DNA of 64,000 nucleotides from Acidobacteriota bacterium. Lineage in GTDB: Bacteria > Acidobacteriota > Terriglobia > Acidiferrales > UBA7541. Shown piece by piece: positions 7,341 through 15,903 of this stretch (the stretch's first letter is position 1; each line of letters begins with the position of its first letter). The DNA lies in contig JABCZK010000022.1 in NCBI GenBank assembly GCA_013289695.1, positions 1-64,000 on the forward strand, read 5' to 3'. The notes beneath the pieces are model-generated. The model did not search any database and was not told where the DNA came from. It worked only from the letters and a program-made list of their open reading frames with translations. The position numbers and the translations under genes are program-made.

Positions 7341-9416
7341 TCAGTGGCCGCCCGTCGCGCTCGTCGCGCCGGTGGCGAACGATTTCGGCGCCGAATCGCC
7401 GGATAAATCTAGAACGTATAACCCGTCGTTCGCTGAGCCGGCGTAAATTCGTTCCGCCGCGCCGACCGCCGCCAGCACGGGGAACTGGCCCTGGCTGGCG
7501 CGTGCAGTGCCAACCGTTGTGCCGAGCGATGCCGGGTGCTTCACGCGCGTCCACGTCGCGCCTTCGTCTCGCGAAATGTACAAACCGGCCGCTTGCACCG
7601 AGACCAGCCAGAAATCCGGCCGCGTCAGCAAGCTATCCGCCACGCCGCCCGGGAGCCCAGCCTGCGCCTTGGCCCAGGTATTTCCGGCGTCGCGTGAAAT
7701 GTACAAACCAGAGCGCGCTACCGCGAGCAATAGATTGTTGCGCGCCCACTCGAGCCGTATCGCGCCGCCCGATTCGAGGGGTAGGTCGTGCCAGGTCCAC
7801 GTGCTTCCAGCATCTTCCGAGAAAATCATCCCGCCCGAGCAGACCAGCCGGATCTGCCGTCCGTCATTTGAGGCTCGCACCGAACCAACCCGCAATTCGC
7901 CCGGCCCGAACGGCAACTCCGTCCACGACCTGCCGGAATCACGCGACACGAAAAGCCCCTGCTCGGTAGCGGCGAACCAATCCGAGTCGCCGAAAAACAT
8001 GTCATTCACGACCGGCCGAAAAGCGCGAAGTTCGCCCTTGGCGCGCGGGGAATCGCTCACCGGATCCGGAGTCGCAAAATCCGAGACGACTCCTATGTGC
8101 GCCCAACTGTTTCGCCGCGCATCGAATTGCGCGAAGCCTCCGGAAGCGAGCGTAGCCCACCAGCCTACTGGCGATGAAAAAATCTGCCGCACCGTGTCCC
8201 CGTTGAGTCCCACGCTCATCGGCAACCAGGTCTTGCCGCCATCTGCGGTCATCACCAGTGCATCCGGTGCGTTCTGCAGAACCGCAGCCGCACGCTGCGG
8301 GTCCTGCAGGTCCACAGCGAGCGAAACGATGCGGTGATGATGGAAGCCCTCGTTCGAGGCGTGGAAACTCGCGCCGCCATCATCGCTCGCGAGTACGCCG
8401 TGCCGTTCCGTTCCCAGCAGCACACGCGATTCGCCGTCACGATCGCGCGGCAGAATCAGTATCGAATTAATCACCCAGCTCCGCGGCGAAACCCGCCGCC
8501 AGGACGCTCCGCCATCCGCGCTCTTCCACAGCCCCTCGGTCGTCCCGGCGTACAAGATCGCCGGGCGCGCCGCGTCCTGACGAATTACCGGCGTCCGCCG
8601 CGAAGAATACGGGATGCCTTCAAGTTTCTCCCAAGCCACGCCGGCATCGTCACTGCGGTAAATCCCCGTACAAGCGCTGCCAAAAATGCGCCGCGGGTTC
8701 TCTGCGTCCGTCACCAGGCTAAGCACGTCGGAATCGTCAATCATCCCCGTGTGGATCGGAGCCCAATGCTCTCCGCCATCAGTGGTCTTCCACGGCAGAT
8801 GAAACGTTCCGGCGTAGATTACCAGCGGATCGCGCGGATCAATCGCCAGCGAATCAAAATTTCGCAGCTCGGTATCGCCGGCAGGCGTCACCCGCCGCCA
8901 GGTCTCGCCCGAATCGCGCGTCAAAAAAACTCCGTCCAGCGCGCCAGCCACGAGTATCGCTGGATCTGACGCAGCCTGCGACAGCGCCCGCACCGCGTGG
9001 CCCGCAAGCCCGGAAACACGCCACGATTGGCCGCCGTCACTGCTCAGAAAAACTCCGCCGCCTTCACCCGCTGCCTCGCGCGTCCAAGTCGCCGCATACA
9101 ACCGCGCTGAATCGCGCGGGTCCACGATAATCGCTCTCACCACTGCATTTTGATTTTCCCCCGCGACTCCGAGCGGTTCCCAATCGGCCCCGGAATCGTG
9201 CGATTTGAAAATGGCGCCGTCAACAGTGCCCAAATACAGCACGCCTGGATGCGCAGGATCGCTCGCCAGCGCGCGCACGTCACCGCCCGCCGGGCCCATG
9301 GCCTGCCACACCTGCGCCTGCAACGGCGGCGCGCCAACACACGCACACACGCACGCGCACGCCAAGCCACAAAGCAAAATGGGAAACCACCGGAGAGGTC
9401 GGTTACGCGAAGTCAT
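7341..9416 (-). CDS. exported BNR/VPS10-type beta-propeller protein
   Basis: A 691-residue protein with a signal peptide (about 1-34, LLCGLACACVCACVGAPPLQA). About twelve BNR/Asp-box units follow, of form S-x-D-x-G-x-T/S-W, for example KSHDSGADW, SSDGGQSW, TRDSGETW, TTDGGEHW, SADGGASW, SRDSGRSW, SEDAGSTW, SRDAGNTW and SRDEGATW, often preceded by P-x-x-x-Y-A-G-T. This is the sortilin/Ycf48-like propeller architecture common in Acidobacteriota exported proteins. No catalytic residues of a sialidase (RIP motif, Arg triad) are evident, so enzymatic activity is not implied. Probable role: extracellular or periplasmic binding; the ligand is unknown. Confidence 0.85.
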   Translation of the reverse strand: MTSRNRPLRWFPILLCGLACACVCACVGAPPLQAQVWQAMGPAGGDVRALASDPAHPGVLYLGTVDGAIFKSHDSGADWEPLGVAGENQNAVVRAIIVDPRDSARLYAATWTREAAGEGGGVFLSSDGGQSWRVSGLAGHAVRALSQAASDPAILVAGALDGVFLTRDSGETWRRVTPAGDTELRNFDSLAIDPRDPLVIYAGTFHLPWKTTDGGEHWAPIHTGMIDDSDVLSLVTDAENPRRIFGSACTGIYRSDDAGVAWEKLEGIPYSSRRTPVIRQDAARPAILYAGTTEGLWKSADGGASWRRVSPRSWVINSILILPRDRDGESRVLLGTERHGVLASDDGGASFHASNEGFHHHRIVSLAVDLQDPQRAAAVLQNAPDALVMTADGGKTWLPMSVGLNGDTVRQIFSSPVGWWATLASGGFAQFDARRNSWAHIGVVSDFATPDPVSDSPRAKGELRAFRPVVNDMFFGDSDWFAATEQGLFVSRDSGRSWTELPFGPGELRVGSVRASNDGRQIRLVCSGGMIFSEDAGSTWTWHDLPLESGGAIRLEWARNNLLLAVARSGLYISRDAGNTWAKAQAGLPGGVADSLLTRPDFWLVSVQAAGLYISRDEGATWTRVKHPASLGTTVGTARASQGQFPVLAAVGAAERIYAGSANDGLYVLDLSGDSAPKSFATGATSATGGH

Positions 9417-9640
9417 GTTCGATACCGGTCGTGTACGCCCGGCAAAAGATCAGCGGCGGAATTAGCGCGAAGTCCTGAATCGTTTTCGATCCGAAGCACC
9501 GGGCCGCGCCAACTCTGGCGGAGCGCAGCAGCGCGCTGCATCCTGGGCGAGACTTCTTTAAGATACTGCTCGCCGAAATCCCACCGCCCGCGATGGCCGC
9601 AGGACGTCTTGCTGCTTCCTTTCTCCCTCAGAACCTGCAA

Positions 9641-11845
9641 TTAATAGGATGCGCCATCCGGAACAAAGATGACATCCACTCGCCGGTTTTCCTTGCCCGC
9701 GCCCGCCTGCCCTGCCGCGGTGCGTATTTCCACGCGCGTGGCGTCCACGCCCTTCTCGTCCTGCAAATATTTCTGACCGCTCGCCGCGCGTTCGTTGGCC
9801 AATTTTGCAGCCCGCGCTTCGTGCGGATCCGCGTAACCCACCAGCACCACCTTCGACCGCGGATCGCTCTGCAAACGCACCGCAACGTCGTCCAGATTGC
9901 GTTTGCATACGTTGTCCGCACCGGCACTGCTCGGAGCGAAATCGCAAGCGCTCACCTTGCTCGCTTGCGGCGGAGGCGGTGGCGCCTGCACCGTAACTGC
10001 CGCGGTGCAATCGCACGCGCTGTGCAATTCATTTTCCGCGCGCCCAGTCACAGTGTAAGTTCCCGGATCGAGGCCCGATGTATCGAATTGCACAATCGAG
10101 CCGCTGCCGATGACACGCCCGCCGTTGGCCTGCCAAGTGAATCGGATGGCCGTCCCCGACGCATCGTTCACATTCGCGGTGATCTCCGCGCGTTCCCCGG
10201 CCAGCACCGTCGAACGATCCGCGGTGCAAGTCATGGTTGGCGGCGGAGGCGCCGGTTTCGGTTGCACGGTCACGTTCGCCGAGCAGCTCGCACTTTTGCC
10301 TGCGCCGTTATCCACGCGCGACGTCAGCGTGTAGCTGCCCGCGCCAACGCCGGTGGAATTCCAGCGGACGTACGGTCCCGATCCATCAATCGAGCCGCCC
10401 GTCGCGGTCCACTGATAGGTCAACGGAAAGCCATTCGCATCCGTGGCGCTAACATTCGCCGTAATGTAATCCTCCGAACCTTCTTTCACGGCAGCCTTGT
10501 CCACCGCGCACGATGCCGTCACCACATCCGGGGGCAGCGGCTTCGCCGGCCAGTGCGCCACGCCCACCTTAATAATGAATCCGTTGCGGTCGCGATGATT
10601 CGATAGGTCCAGCGAATACCGGTAGCCCATGTCCATTGCCGCCCACTTCCAGGCGTATAGCCGGAAACCAATTATATTGTCCACAGGATCGCGCGCGCCA
10701 AACGTGGTGTTCTGAATTCCTTTGCCGATATAAACCGTGCCGTCGTACTCCGTCATGATCTGAAACCGCTTCGTCGGAAATATCAAAAGCCCCGCGCCCA
10801 CCTGCATCTGATCCGCAAGGTTCAGTACCACGGTTTCGGGCACGCCGCCGATCGTCTCCGTGTAGCTGGAATTGCGTGTGAACCGGTAAGCCCAGTTCGC
10901 CGTCGCGGTAATCCCTCCGTGAAAAAATGTCTTGCTGGCCTCCAGCCCCACTCCATAATTGAACTTTCCGTATTGCACCTGATTCGCCAGCAGGTCCGTC
11001 AGTCCAGTTTTCGTCGGAAGATAGAAATCGTTGCGAATGGAAAGGCTGATCGGCTTACCCCGCCGTTCCGACAGCAACCCGATTTTGAATCCCAGATCCA
11101 TTTCGCCGACGCCGCTGCCGTTGTGCGATGCAAACGGCGCATCCTCCACATACGCGGGCGGAAAACCGGTGGAAGGAATGATCGAGTTGTAAATCGTGTT
11201 CTGGAATTGCGGATTCGCGGCGTTCACCGGCGCCAGGCTCAGAAGACTCGGCGCTCCGACGTGAATGTAATCGTACGAGTTGATCTGAAAAAATATCGAG
11301 AACCAGTTGTTGACGCCGTAGCCCACCGAGGGAGCCAACTGCAGCGAGGTAATGTCTCCCGGCATGCGCGAAAACTTATTCAATCCCACGCCCAGAGACC
11401 AGCCGTGCTTGGGGAGCGTCTCGCCGGTTTCCAGCGTGAACAATCCCGGATTGCCGTCCAGCGCAGGCATCGGCGTGAAATTCGGAAGCTCGGAATCTTC
11501 ATTCGCGGCCGCAGCCGCGTTCGATTTAGCGGCCCCGGAATTGGGCTTGGGCAGCGCCGAAGACGATGGCACTGGCGACGACGGTGGCGCGGGCAATGTT
11601 ACCGCAACTGGGGAACTCGCCGCAGTTGTGCCCGCCTCGGACGCGCCGCTCGCGTGCCCAGAATCTGCCGAAGCTACCGCAGTCTTCGCGGTTGCGTCGC
11701 TCGGGGACGACGCACTTGCCGTCGTCTTCGCGCCTGCGCTCGCGGACCCATCCGCCGCACGGGGCTTGTTGTCGTCGGCGACGGCCGCCGCCACAACCAA
11801 AAAGACAGCTACAAGCAAGATCGCGGCACGTTCTGGCACTTTCAA
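9641..11845 (-). CDS. outer-membrane beta-barrel protein with PKD/Ig-like repeats and OmpA C-terminus
   Basis: This protein has 734 residues. A signal peptide (LKVPERAAILLVAVFLVVAAAVA) is followed by a Ser/Ala/Pro-rich linker (about 25-115). A barrel-like region (about 120-420) has alternating aromatic strands (LGVGLNKFSRMPGD, YGVNNWFSIFFQINSYDYIHVG). Two PKD/Ig-like repeats (about 430-625) begin with ASCAVDKAAVKEGS and MTCTADRSTVLAGE. The OmpA-like end (about 640-734) has VVLVGYADPHEARAAKLANERAASGQKYL and ENRRVDVIFV. OmpA domains bind peptidoglycan. TTG at 11845 is chosen because GAGGAGG (11852-11858) lies 6 nt upstream and the signal peptide starts there; the frame is open to 12019, but that extension is arginine-rich and unlike a leader. 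Confidence 0.85.
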   Translation of the reverse strand: MKVPERAAILLVAVFLVVAAAVADDNKPRAADGSASAGAKTTASASSPSDATAKTAVASADSGHASGASEAGTTAASSPVAVTLPAPPSSPVPSSSALPKPNSGAAKSNAAAAANEDSELPNFTPMPALDGNPGLFTLETGETLPKHGWSLGVGLNKFSRMPGDITSLQLAPSVGYGVNNWFSIFFQINSYDYIHVGAPSLLSLAPVNAANPQFQNTIYNSIIPSTGFPPAYVEDAPFASHNGSGVGEMDLGFKIGLLSERRGKPISLSIRNDFYLPTKTGLTDLLANQVQYGKFNYGVGLEASKTFFHGGITATANWAYRFTRNSSYTETIGGVPETVVLNLADQMQVGAGLLIFPTKRFQIMTEYDGTVYIGKGIQNTTFGARDPVDNIIGFRLYAWKWAAMDMGYRYSLDLSNHRDRNGFIIKVGVAHWPAKPLPPDVVTASCAVDKAAVKEGSEDYITANVSATDANGFPLTYQWTATGGSIDGSGPYVRWNSTGVGAGSYTLTSRVDNGAGKSASCSANVTVQPKPAPPPPTMTCTADRSTVLAGERAEITANVNDASGTAIRFTWQANGGRVIGSGSIVQFDTSGLDPGTYTVTGRAENELHSACDCTAAVTVQAPPPPPQASKVSACDFAPSSAGADNVCKRNLDDVAVRLQSDPRSKVVLVGYADPHEARAAKLANERAASGQKYLQDEKGVDATRVEIRTAAGQAGAGKENRRVDVIFVPDGASY

Positions 11846-11851
11846 AGTACG

Positions 11852-11858
11852 CCTCCTC
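11852..11858 (-). promoter_or_regulatory. ribosome binding site deciding a TTG start
   Basis: GAGGAGG on the minus strand lies 6 nt before TTG at 11845 and sets the start of the OmpA-type gene, 174 bases downstream of the first possible start in the frame. Confidence 0.7.
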
Positions 11859-12007
11859 AGCACAGCTACCGCCCCGTGGCACCGCGCCGACGATAGCGTC
11901 CCCGTTTTCCCCCGCAGGCGACGCGATGAAAAAAAGCACAGGACTCGAATGGGGGCCGAAAAAGGGAGTATCGAGCGTGTCCTACCAGAACCCGTGAAAC
12001 TGGCGGG

Positions 12008-12013
12008 ATTATA
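12008..12013 (-). promoter_or_regulatory. possible -10 element for the OmpA-type gene
   Basis: The minus strand reads TATAAT at 12013-12008. No good -35 is present at 17-18 bp. If used, the leader would be about 155 nt. Confidence 0.3.
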
Positions 12014-12387
12014 ATTCACGCCCGCCCGTTCCTGTACAGTTTTTTCTCAATCTTCGCCCGGCGCCGCTTCCGGGCCCTAAGTCGGCGCTAGTGTTCAGAA
12101 TCCCGATCTCACCGCGCGCGCTCTAAGGTTTTGAATTTGTAGTGGCCAGCTTTAGCTGGGCGCGTTTGACTTTCCTGCTGTAGCACCGCACTTTGGCGCG
12201 CCATCGGTCCTGCGGCTAGCACCAATGGCGATCTCTCTGTGCGGGACCGCCGCTACGAAGGTCACGCATTTTTCGACAAACTGAAAACCCACGCTCGCGT
12301 CGCCGCGCGAGATTTGCTATATTCACGTTAAGAAGTACCCGCTTTCGCCTCCAGCTGAAAGCGCCAAACCAAAATTTGGAGGAGTTT
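12014..12387. other. divergent intergenic region with a dispersed repeat copy
   Basis: About 370 bases between divergent genes. 12131-12172 holds a repeat module of form TTGAATTTGTAG-TGGCCAGCTTTAGCTGGGCGC (palindromic core CCAGC-TTTA-GCTGG), related to modules at 23577-23750 and 45067-45106. The extended -10 of the next gene is at 12315-12323. Confidence 0.5.
12315..12323 (+). promoter_or_regulatory. extended -10 promoter
   Basis: TGC-TATATT (12315-12323) is an extended -10. No -35 is recognisable. The start would be near 12330, giving a leader of about 58 nt that contains GGAGGAG. Confidence 0.4.
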
Positions 12388-13059
12388 ATGACACGCTGGA
12401 GGATTTCCGTATTCACGTCTGTCCTATTGGTGTTCTCAGGCGTAGTAGCCCAAACCCGAGCGCAATCGCAGGATCCCGCTTCTCAAGCTCAAGACGCGCC
12501 ACCCGACGCCGCCGCTCGCGGCACCCGTTTCCTGATTTCTCTGCACACCAGTATCTCTACCAAAGAAGACAAAGCGGGCAAGCAATTCCTCGCATGCACG
12601 CTCGAGCCAATCGCCACGACCGAAGGCGCCACGTTGCCCGCCGGTGCCCAAATCCGCGGTCACATTGACAAAATTCAGCCCGCCGGAAAGGTCGGTCGCG
12701 CGCGTCTGTGGCTCACGTTCGATGAAATCCAGGATTCCACAGGCTGGATCCCTCTGGTAGCCGACTTGATTGATGCTCCAGGCGTTCATTCCATTCGCGT
12801 GCTCTACGATCATGAAGGCGAAATCCGCGCCTCCGCCACCAAACAGGAAGACGCCGCCTTCGCCGCCGCCGAAGCCGCATTCGTCGGCGCGGAACCGGGA
12901 ATTGCAGCCAAGAACAAACAAGACGCGGCCGTGGGCGCGGCCATCGCCGCCGCCACCGCATTCATGATCACCTCTGGCCTCGGCCAGGAACTCACCTTGC
13001 CGCAAAATATGAAGCTCGAACTGGTTCTCGAGCGGCCCTTGCATCTCGGCAGAACTTAG
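12388..13059 (+). CDS. exported TrbI/VirB10-like small protein with glycine/alanine-rich membrane segment
   Basis: This 223-residue protein has a signal peptide (about 1-26). The pattern G-T-R-F-L-I-S-L-H-T-S-I-S-T, a cargo-like strand, LPAGAQIRGHIDKIQPAGKVGRARLWLTFDEI, and a hydrophobic Gly/Ala segment (AAVGAAIAAATAFMITSGLGQELTLPQNMKLELVLERPL) match the layout of small exported acidobacterial proteins related to the TrbI/VirB10 beta-barrel fold. Function is unknown. The start is ATG at 12388 with GGAGGAG at 12378-12384. A protein of the same layout lies at 19729-20697. Confidence 0.7.
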   Translation: MTRWRISVFTSVLLVFSGVVAQTRAQSQDPASQAQDAPPDAAARGTRFLISLHTSISTKEDKAGKQFLACTLEPIATTEGATLPAGAQIRGHIDKIQPAGKVGRARLWLTFDEIQDSTGWIPLVADLIDAPGVHSIRVLYDHEGEIRASATKQEDAAFAAAEAAFVGAEPGIAAKNKQDAAVGAAIAAATAFMITSGLGQELTLPQNMKLELVLERPLHLGRT

Positions 13060-13281
13060 GCACTCCAGAAGTCCTGGACAACACGCCACCGCTCGTTACT
13101 CAGGCACAATTGCGCCTCAACTGAATTGCCCGTCGTGAGTTGCTCACGTGCGAAATTAAAATTGCGCAAGAGTCGGCGGCTTGCCGCACTTCAGCAAAGG
13201 CTCGACGAGAATTCAACGTTCGCGTAAACCAGTGGCTCTCCTCGTGTGCGATCGTTTTGCCTGCCTGGGAGGGCCAAATAG

Positions 13282-14316
13282 GTGAAAAAAAAATTCATTC
13301 CAATGGCGATTATTGTCGCCGTCGCAGCGGCGTTGGCAGCCGGCACACTCGTTCGCAAAGTAGCCGCCAATGACGACCACCATGATCGTTTTGAATTCCA
13401 ATCCGATACTCTGGTACTCAGCCGCAGCGTCTATGTGGGAACGGCTTCGACTGTGGCGATTGGCGAGACATTGCCCCTCGGATGCGCAGGCGGGCCAAAC
13501 GGCAGCACAACCGTGAACGTGCCAACCACGTCTACTGGCACCGCGACACCGGTGACGGTCACGTGCGGGATCGCAACCGACAACGGCGAAGCCCCGAACC
13601 TATTCGACTCGCACAACGTCTGGAACAATTCCGGCTCCGACGGCAGCGTCGGCGTATTGCCTACGGGTTACGCAGCCGAGCTTGCCAAGGTGCCGATTAC
13701 GATTTTGCCGGGATTGCCGACTACAGTCGGAAGCACTTCCACGGCGTTTCCGTTCGGTCTGTGGTTCGCGGATGCCAACACCTTGTACGTTTGCGGCGAG
13801 GGCGCCGGCACGTTGGTAACGCCCCCAGTCAATGGCAACGTCGCGGGCGCGCAAGGTTTGGCCACCGCCGGCCTCCAGAAATGGAGCCTGGTCAACGGAA
13901 CATGGACCGTGCTCTACGTTCTGCAAGATGGCCCGGACATCGGCGTGCCGTACACGGTCCGGAATTATCCTGCCGCGATCGACCCCGCAACGGGCGACTG
14001 CCGCAACATCACCGGGCGGCACAACCATGACGGCACTGTGACGATCGACGCCATCACTTCCGCGATCAGCGCGAACGGCGACACCGGCGCTGATCCAAAC
14101 AAACAGGTGAAAGTCACCGACGTCCCGTCAGCCACCACCCTACCGACAGGCAACCGCCCGTGGGGTAATTCGTTGGCCATTGCGACACCCTGCGTTCGGC
14201 AGAGGCGGGCGAAGTGTTCCGTGGAGTGGCTTTCGCACCCCAAGACCGCGACGGCGGCGACGATGACGACCGCTAGCGCGGCCATAATCCTCGGCTCGGC
14301 CGTGCCAATTCGATAA
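13282..14316 (+). CDS. exported propeller-like hypothetical protein, 3' end probably frameshifted
   Basis: The frame codes 344 residues. The signal peptide (MKKKFIPMAIIVAVAAALAAG) is followed by a domain of the SDTLVLSRSVYVGTASTV type and a propeller-like part (FPFGLWFADANTLYVCGEG, LQKWSLVNGTWTVLYVLQDG). From about residue 295 the frame reads an unrelated arginine-rich tail. A neighbouring frame gives TLRSAEAGEVFRGVAFAP followed by an acidic end and TAG at 14274-14276, which is how I expect such proteins to finish. An indel between about 14150 and 14190 is therefore likely, natural or from sequencing. Apart from lying before the sigma-54 regulator, its context is uninformative. Confidence 0.65.
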   Translation: MKKKFIPMAIIVAVAAALAAGTLVRKVAANDDHHDRFEFQSDTLVLSRSVYVGTASTVAIGETLPLGCAGGPNGSTTVNVPTTSTGTATPVTVTCGIATDNGEAPNLFDSHNVWNNSGSDGSVGVLPTGYAAELAKVPITILPGLPTTVGSTSTAFPFGLWFADANTLYVCGEGAGTLVTPPVNGNVAGAQGLATAGLQKWSLVNGTWTVLYVLQDGPDIGVPYTVRNYPAAIDPATGDCRNITGRHNHDGTVTIDAITSAISANGDTGADPNKQVKVTDVPSATTLPTGNRPWGNSLAIATPCVRQRRAKCSVEWLSHPKTATAATMTTASAAIILGSAVPIR

Positions 14317-14457
14317 ACGCCGCGTCCCTGGTCCGGGCGAATCATCGGTTCGCCCGGATCATTTTTCTTCGCGAGCTACAAGCGCGACCAATTAGAAAAG
14401 CATTTACGCACCGTACGCCGCGGCTGCGCCGCTGGCGCCTCCCGCTGACCCGCTCCC

Positions 14458-14486
14458 TTGGATTTCCGCTGGACTGCTGGTAGATT
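14458..14486 (+). promoter_or_regulatory. sigma-70-type promoter with extended -10, before the sigma-54 activator gene
   Basis: TTGGAT at 14458-14463, a 17-bp spacer and TAGATT at 14481-14486 preceded by TGG. The -10 ends 10 nt before ATG 14497, so the mRNA would have almost no leader. Confidence 0.5.
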
Positions 14487-14496
14487 CAAAGTTCCG

Positions 14497-15903
14497 ATGA
14501 CCACCCCGATTCCCAACCAACAACGCATTCTGATCGTTGAAGATGAAGACAATGCCCGCAAAGGCTACGAAGCCCTGCTGCGCAAATGGAATTGGGAAAC
14601 TCTCGGCGTGGGCAGCGGTGAAGAAGCTCTCGCCAAATTTCAAGAATTCCAACCCAGCCTAATTCTGGCGGACGTCGAGCTACCCGGCATGAACGGGCTC
14701 GACCTGTTGAAGCAGCTGGGCGACGATATTCTACGCATTCCGGTCATCATTATCACCGGCCGCGGCAGCGACGAACGCGTCGTCCAGGCCATCGAAGCAG
14801 GCGCCTACTGGTACATCGAAAAACCTCTCAAGCCACCCGTGCTGCGTGCGCTGCTTGAACGCGCGCTAGGCCACGTGCGAAACCAGCAAGCCGTGGTGGC
14901 CTTGACGCGCGACCTACGCGCCGCCGGAAAACTCGGGACTCTCGTCGGCACATCCGTGCCAATGCAGGATGTGATGCGTCAGGTCGAGATTGCCGCGCCA
15001 TCCACGGCCTCCGTGCTCATCACCGGCGAAACCGGCTCGGGAAAAGAAATGGTCGCGCGCTCGATTCACATGCTGTCGCCGCGCGCCGACCGCCCCTTTG
15101 TCGCCATCAATTGCTCGGCCATCCCTGAATCGCTGATGGAAAGCGAAATTTTCGGCCACGAGAAAGGCGCGTTCACCGGCGCGGCCGAACGCCGCATCGG
15201 CTGCTTCGAGCTGGCTGACGGCGGCACGCTGCTGCTCGACGAAATCGGCGAGATGCCCGCGCAAACTCAAGCCAAATTGCTGCGCGTGCTGGAAGATCAC
15301 AAAGTCCGCCGCCTGGGCAGCAAAGTGGAAACGCCCGTGGACGTGCGCGTGGTGGCCGCCACCAACAAAAATCCGGAACAAGCCGTTGCCGATGGACATT
15401 TGCGCCAGGATCTTTATTTCCGCCTGAACGTCTTCAACATCCATCTCCCTCCGCTGCGGGAGCATAAAGAGGATTTGCCGCTTTTAGTGGATCACCTGCT
15501 CGCCGACATTTCCGCCAAACACGAAAAAAAAGTCGCCGGCGTGGGCGCCGACGTCATGGAGCTCTTCAGGTCCTATCCGTGGCCCGGAAACGTCCGCGAG
15601 CTGCGCAACGTGCTCGAGCGTTCCGCCATCGCTTCTGACCGCGGCACGGTTGCGCGCCAGCATCTGCCCGCCGAATTTGGACGCGTCACCGCCATGACCA
15701 CTTCCGGTCTGGGCGGCCTGCGCTTCCCCATCGGCACCACGGTAGACGCCGTCGAGCGCGAGCTGATCCTGCAGACCCTCGGCGCCACCAGCCAGAATAA
15801 GACGCGCGCTGCCGAACTTCTCGGCATCAGCCTGAAAACACTGCACAACAAATTAAAAGAATACGAGGCGGGGCGGAAAAATGCGTCTCAGCCTGAAAAC
15901 TAA
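14497..15903 (+). CDS. NtrC-family sigma-54-dependent response regulator
   Basis: A 468-residue regulator. The receiver (about 8-125) has acidic pair E15/D16, phospho-acceptor D59 (LADVELPG), Thr in IIITGRG and Lys in EKPLKP. The AAA+ domain (about 143-380) has Walker A GETGSGKE from residue 177, GAFTGA at 224-229 (the sigma-54 contact loop) and Walker [13 protein letters not shown]. The Fis-type helix-turn-helix (about 425-465) reads [23 protein letters not shown]. It activates RNA polymerase with sigma-54 at unidentified promoters after phosphorylation. It overlaps the following kinase gene by 23 nt, so the two are a co-translated two-component pair. ATG 14497 directly follows the extended -10; no SD is seen. 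Confidence 0.95.
   Translation: MTTPIPNQQRILIVEDEDNARKGYEALLRKWNWETLGVGSGEEALAKFQEFQPSLILADVELPGMNGLDLLKQLGDDILRIPVIIITGRGSDERVVQAIEAGAYWYIEKPLKPPVLRALLERALGHVRNQQAVVALTRDLRAAGKLGTLVGTSVPMQDVMRQVEIAAPSTASVLITGETGSGKEMVARSIHMLSPRADRPFVAINCSAIPESLMESEIFGHEKGAFTGAAERRIGCFELADGGTLLLDEIGEMPAQTQAKLLRVLEDHKVRRLGSKVETPVDVRVVAATNKNPEQAVADGHLRQDLYFRLNVFNIHLPPLREHKEDLPLLVDHLLADISAKHEKKVAGVGADVMELFRSYPWPGNVRELRNVLERSAIASDRGTVARQHLPAEFGRVTAMTTSGLGGLRFPIGTTVDAVERELILQTLGATSQNKTRAAELLGISLKTLHNKLKEYEAGRKNASQPEN

Noticed and set aside
9413..9640. 75-residue leftward frame between the BNR and OmpA-type genes
   Set aside because: Fills a normal intergenic gap, basic composition, no ribosome site or fold pattern.
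10919..11896. 325-residue rightward open frame
   Set aside because: Antisense to the OmpA-type gene; arginine-rich shadow.
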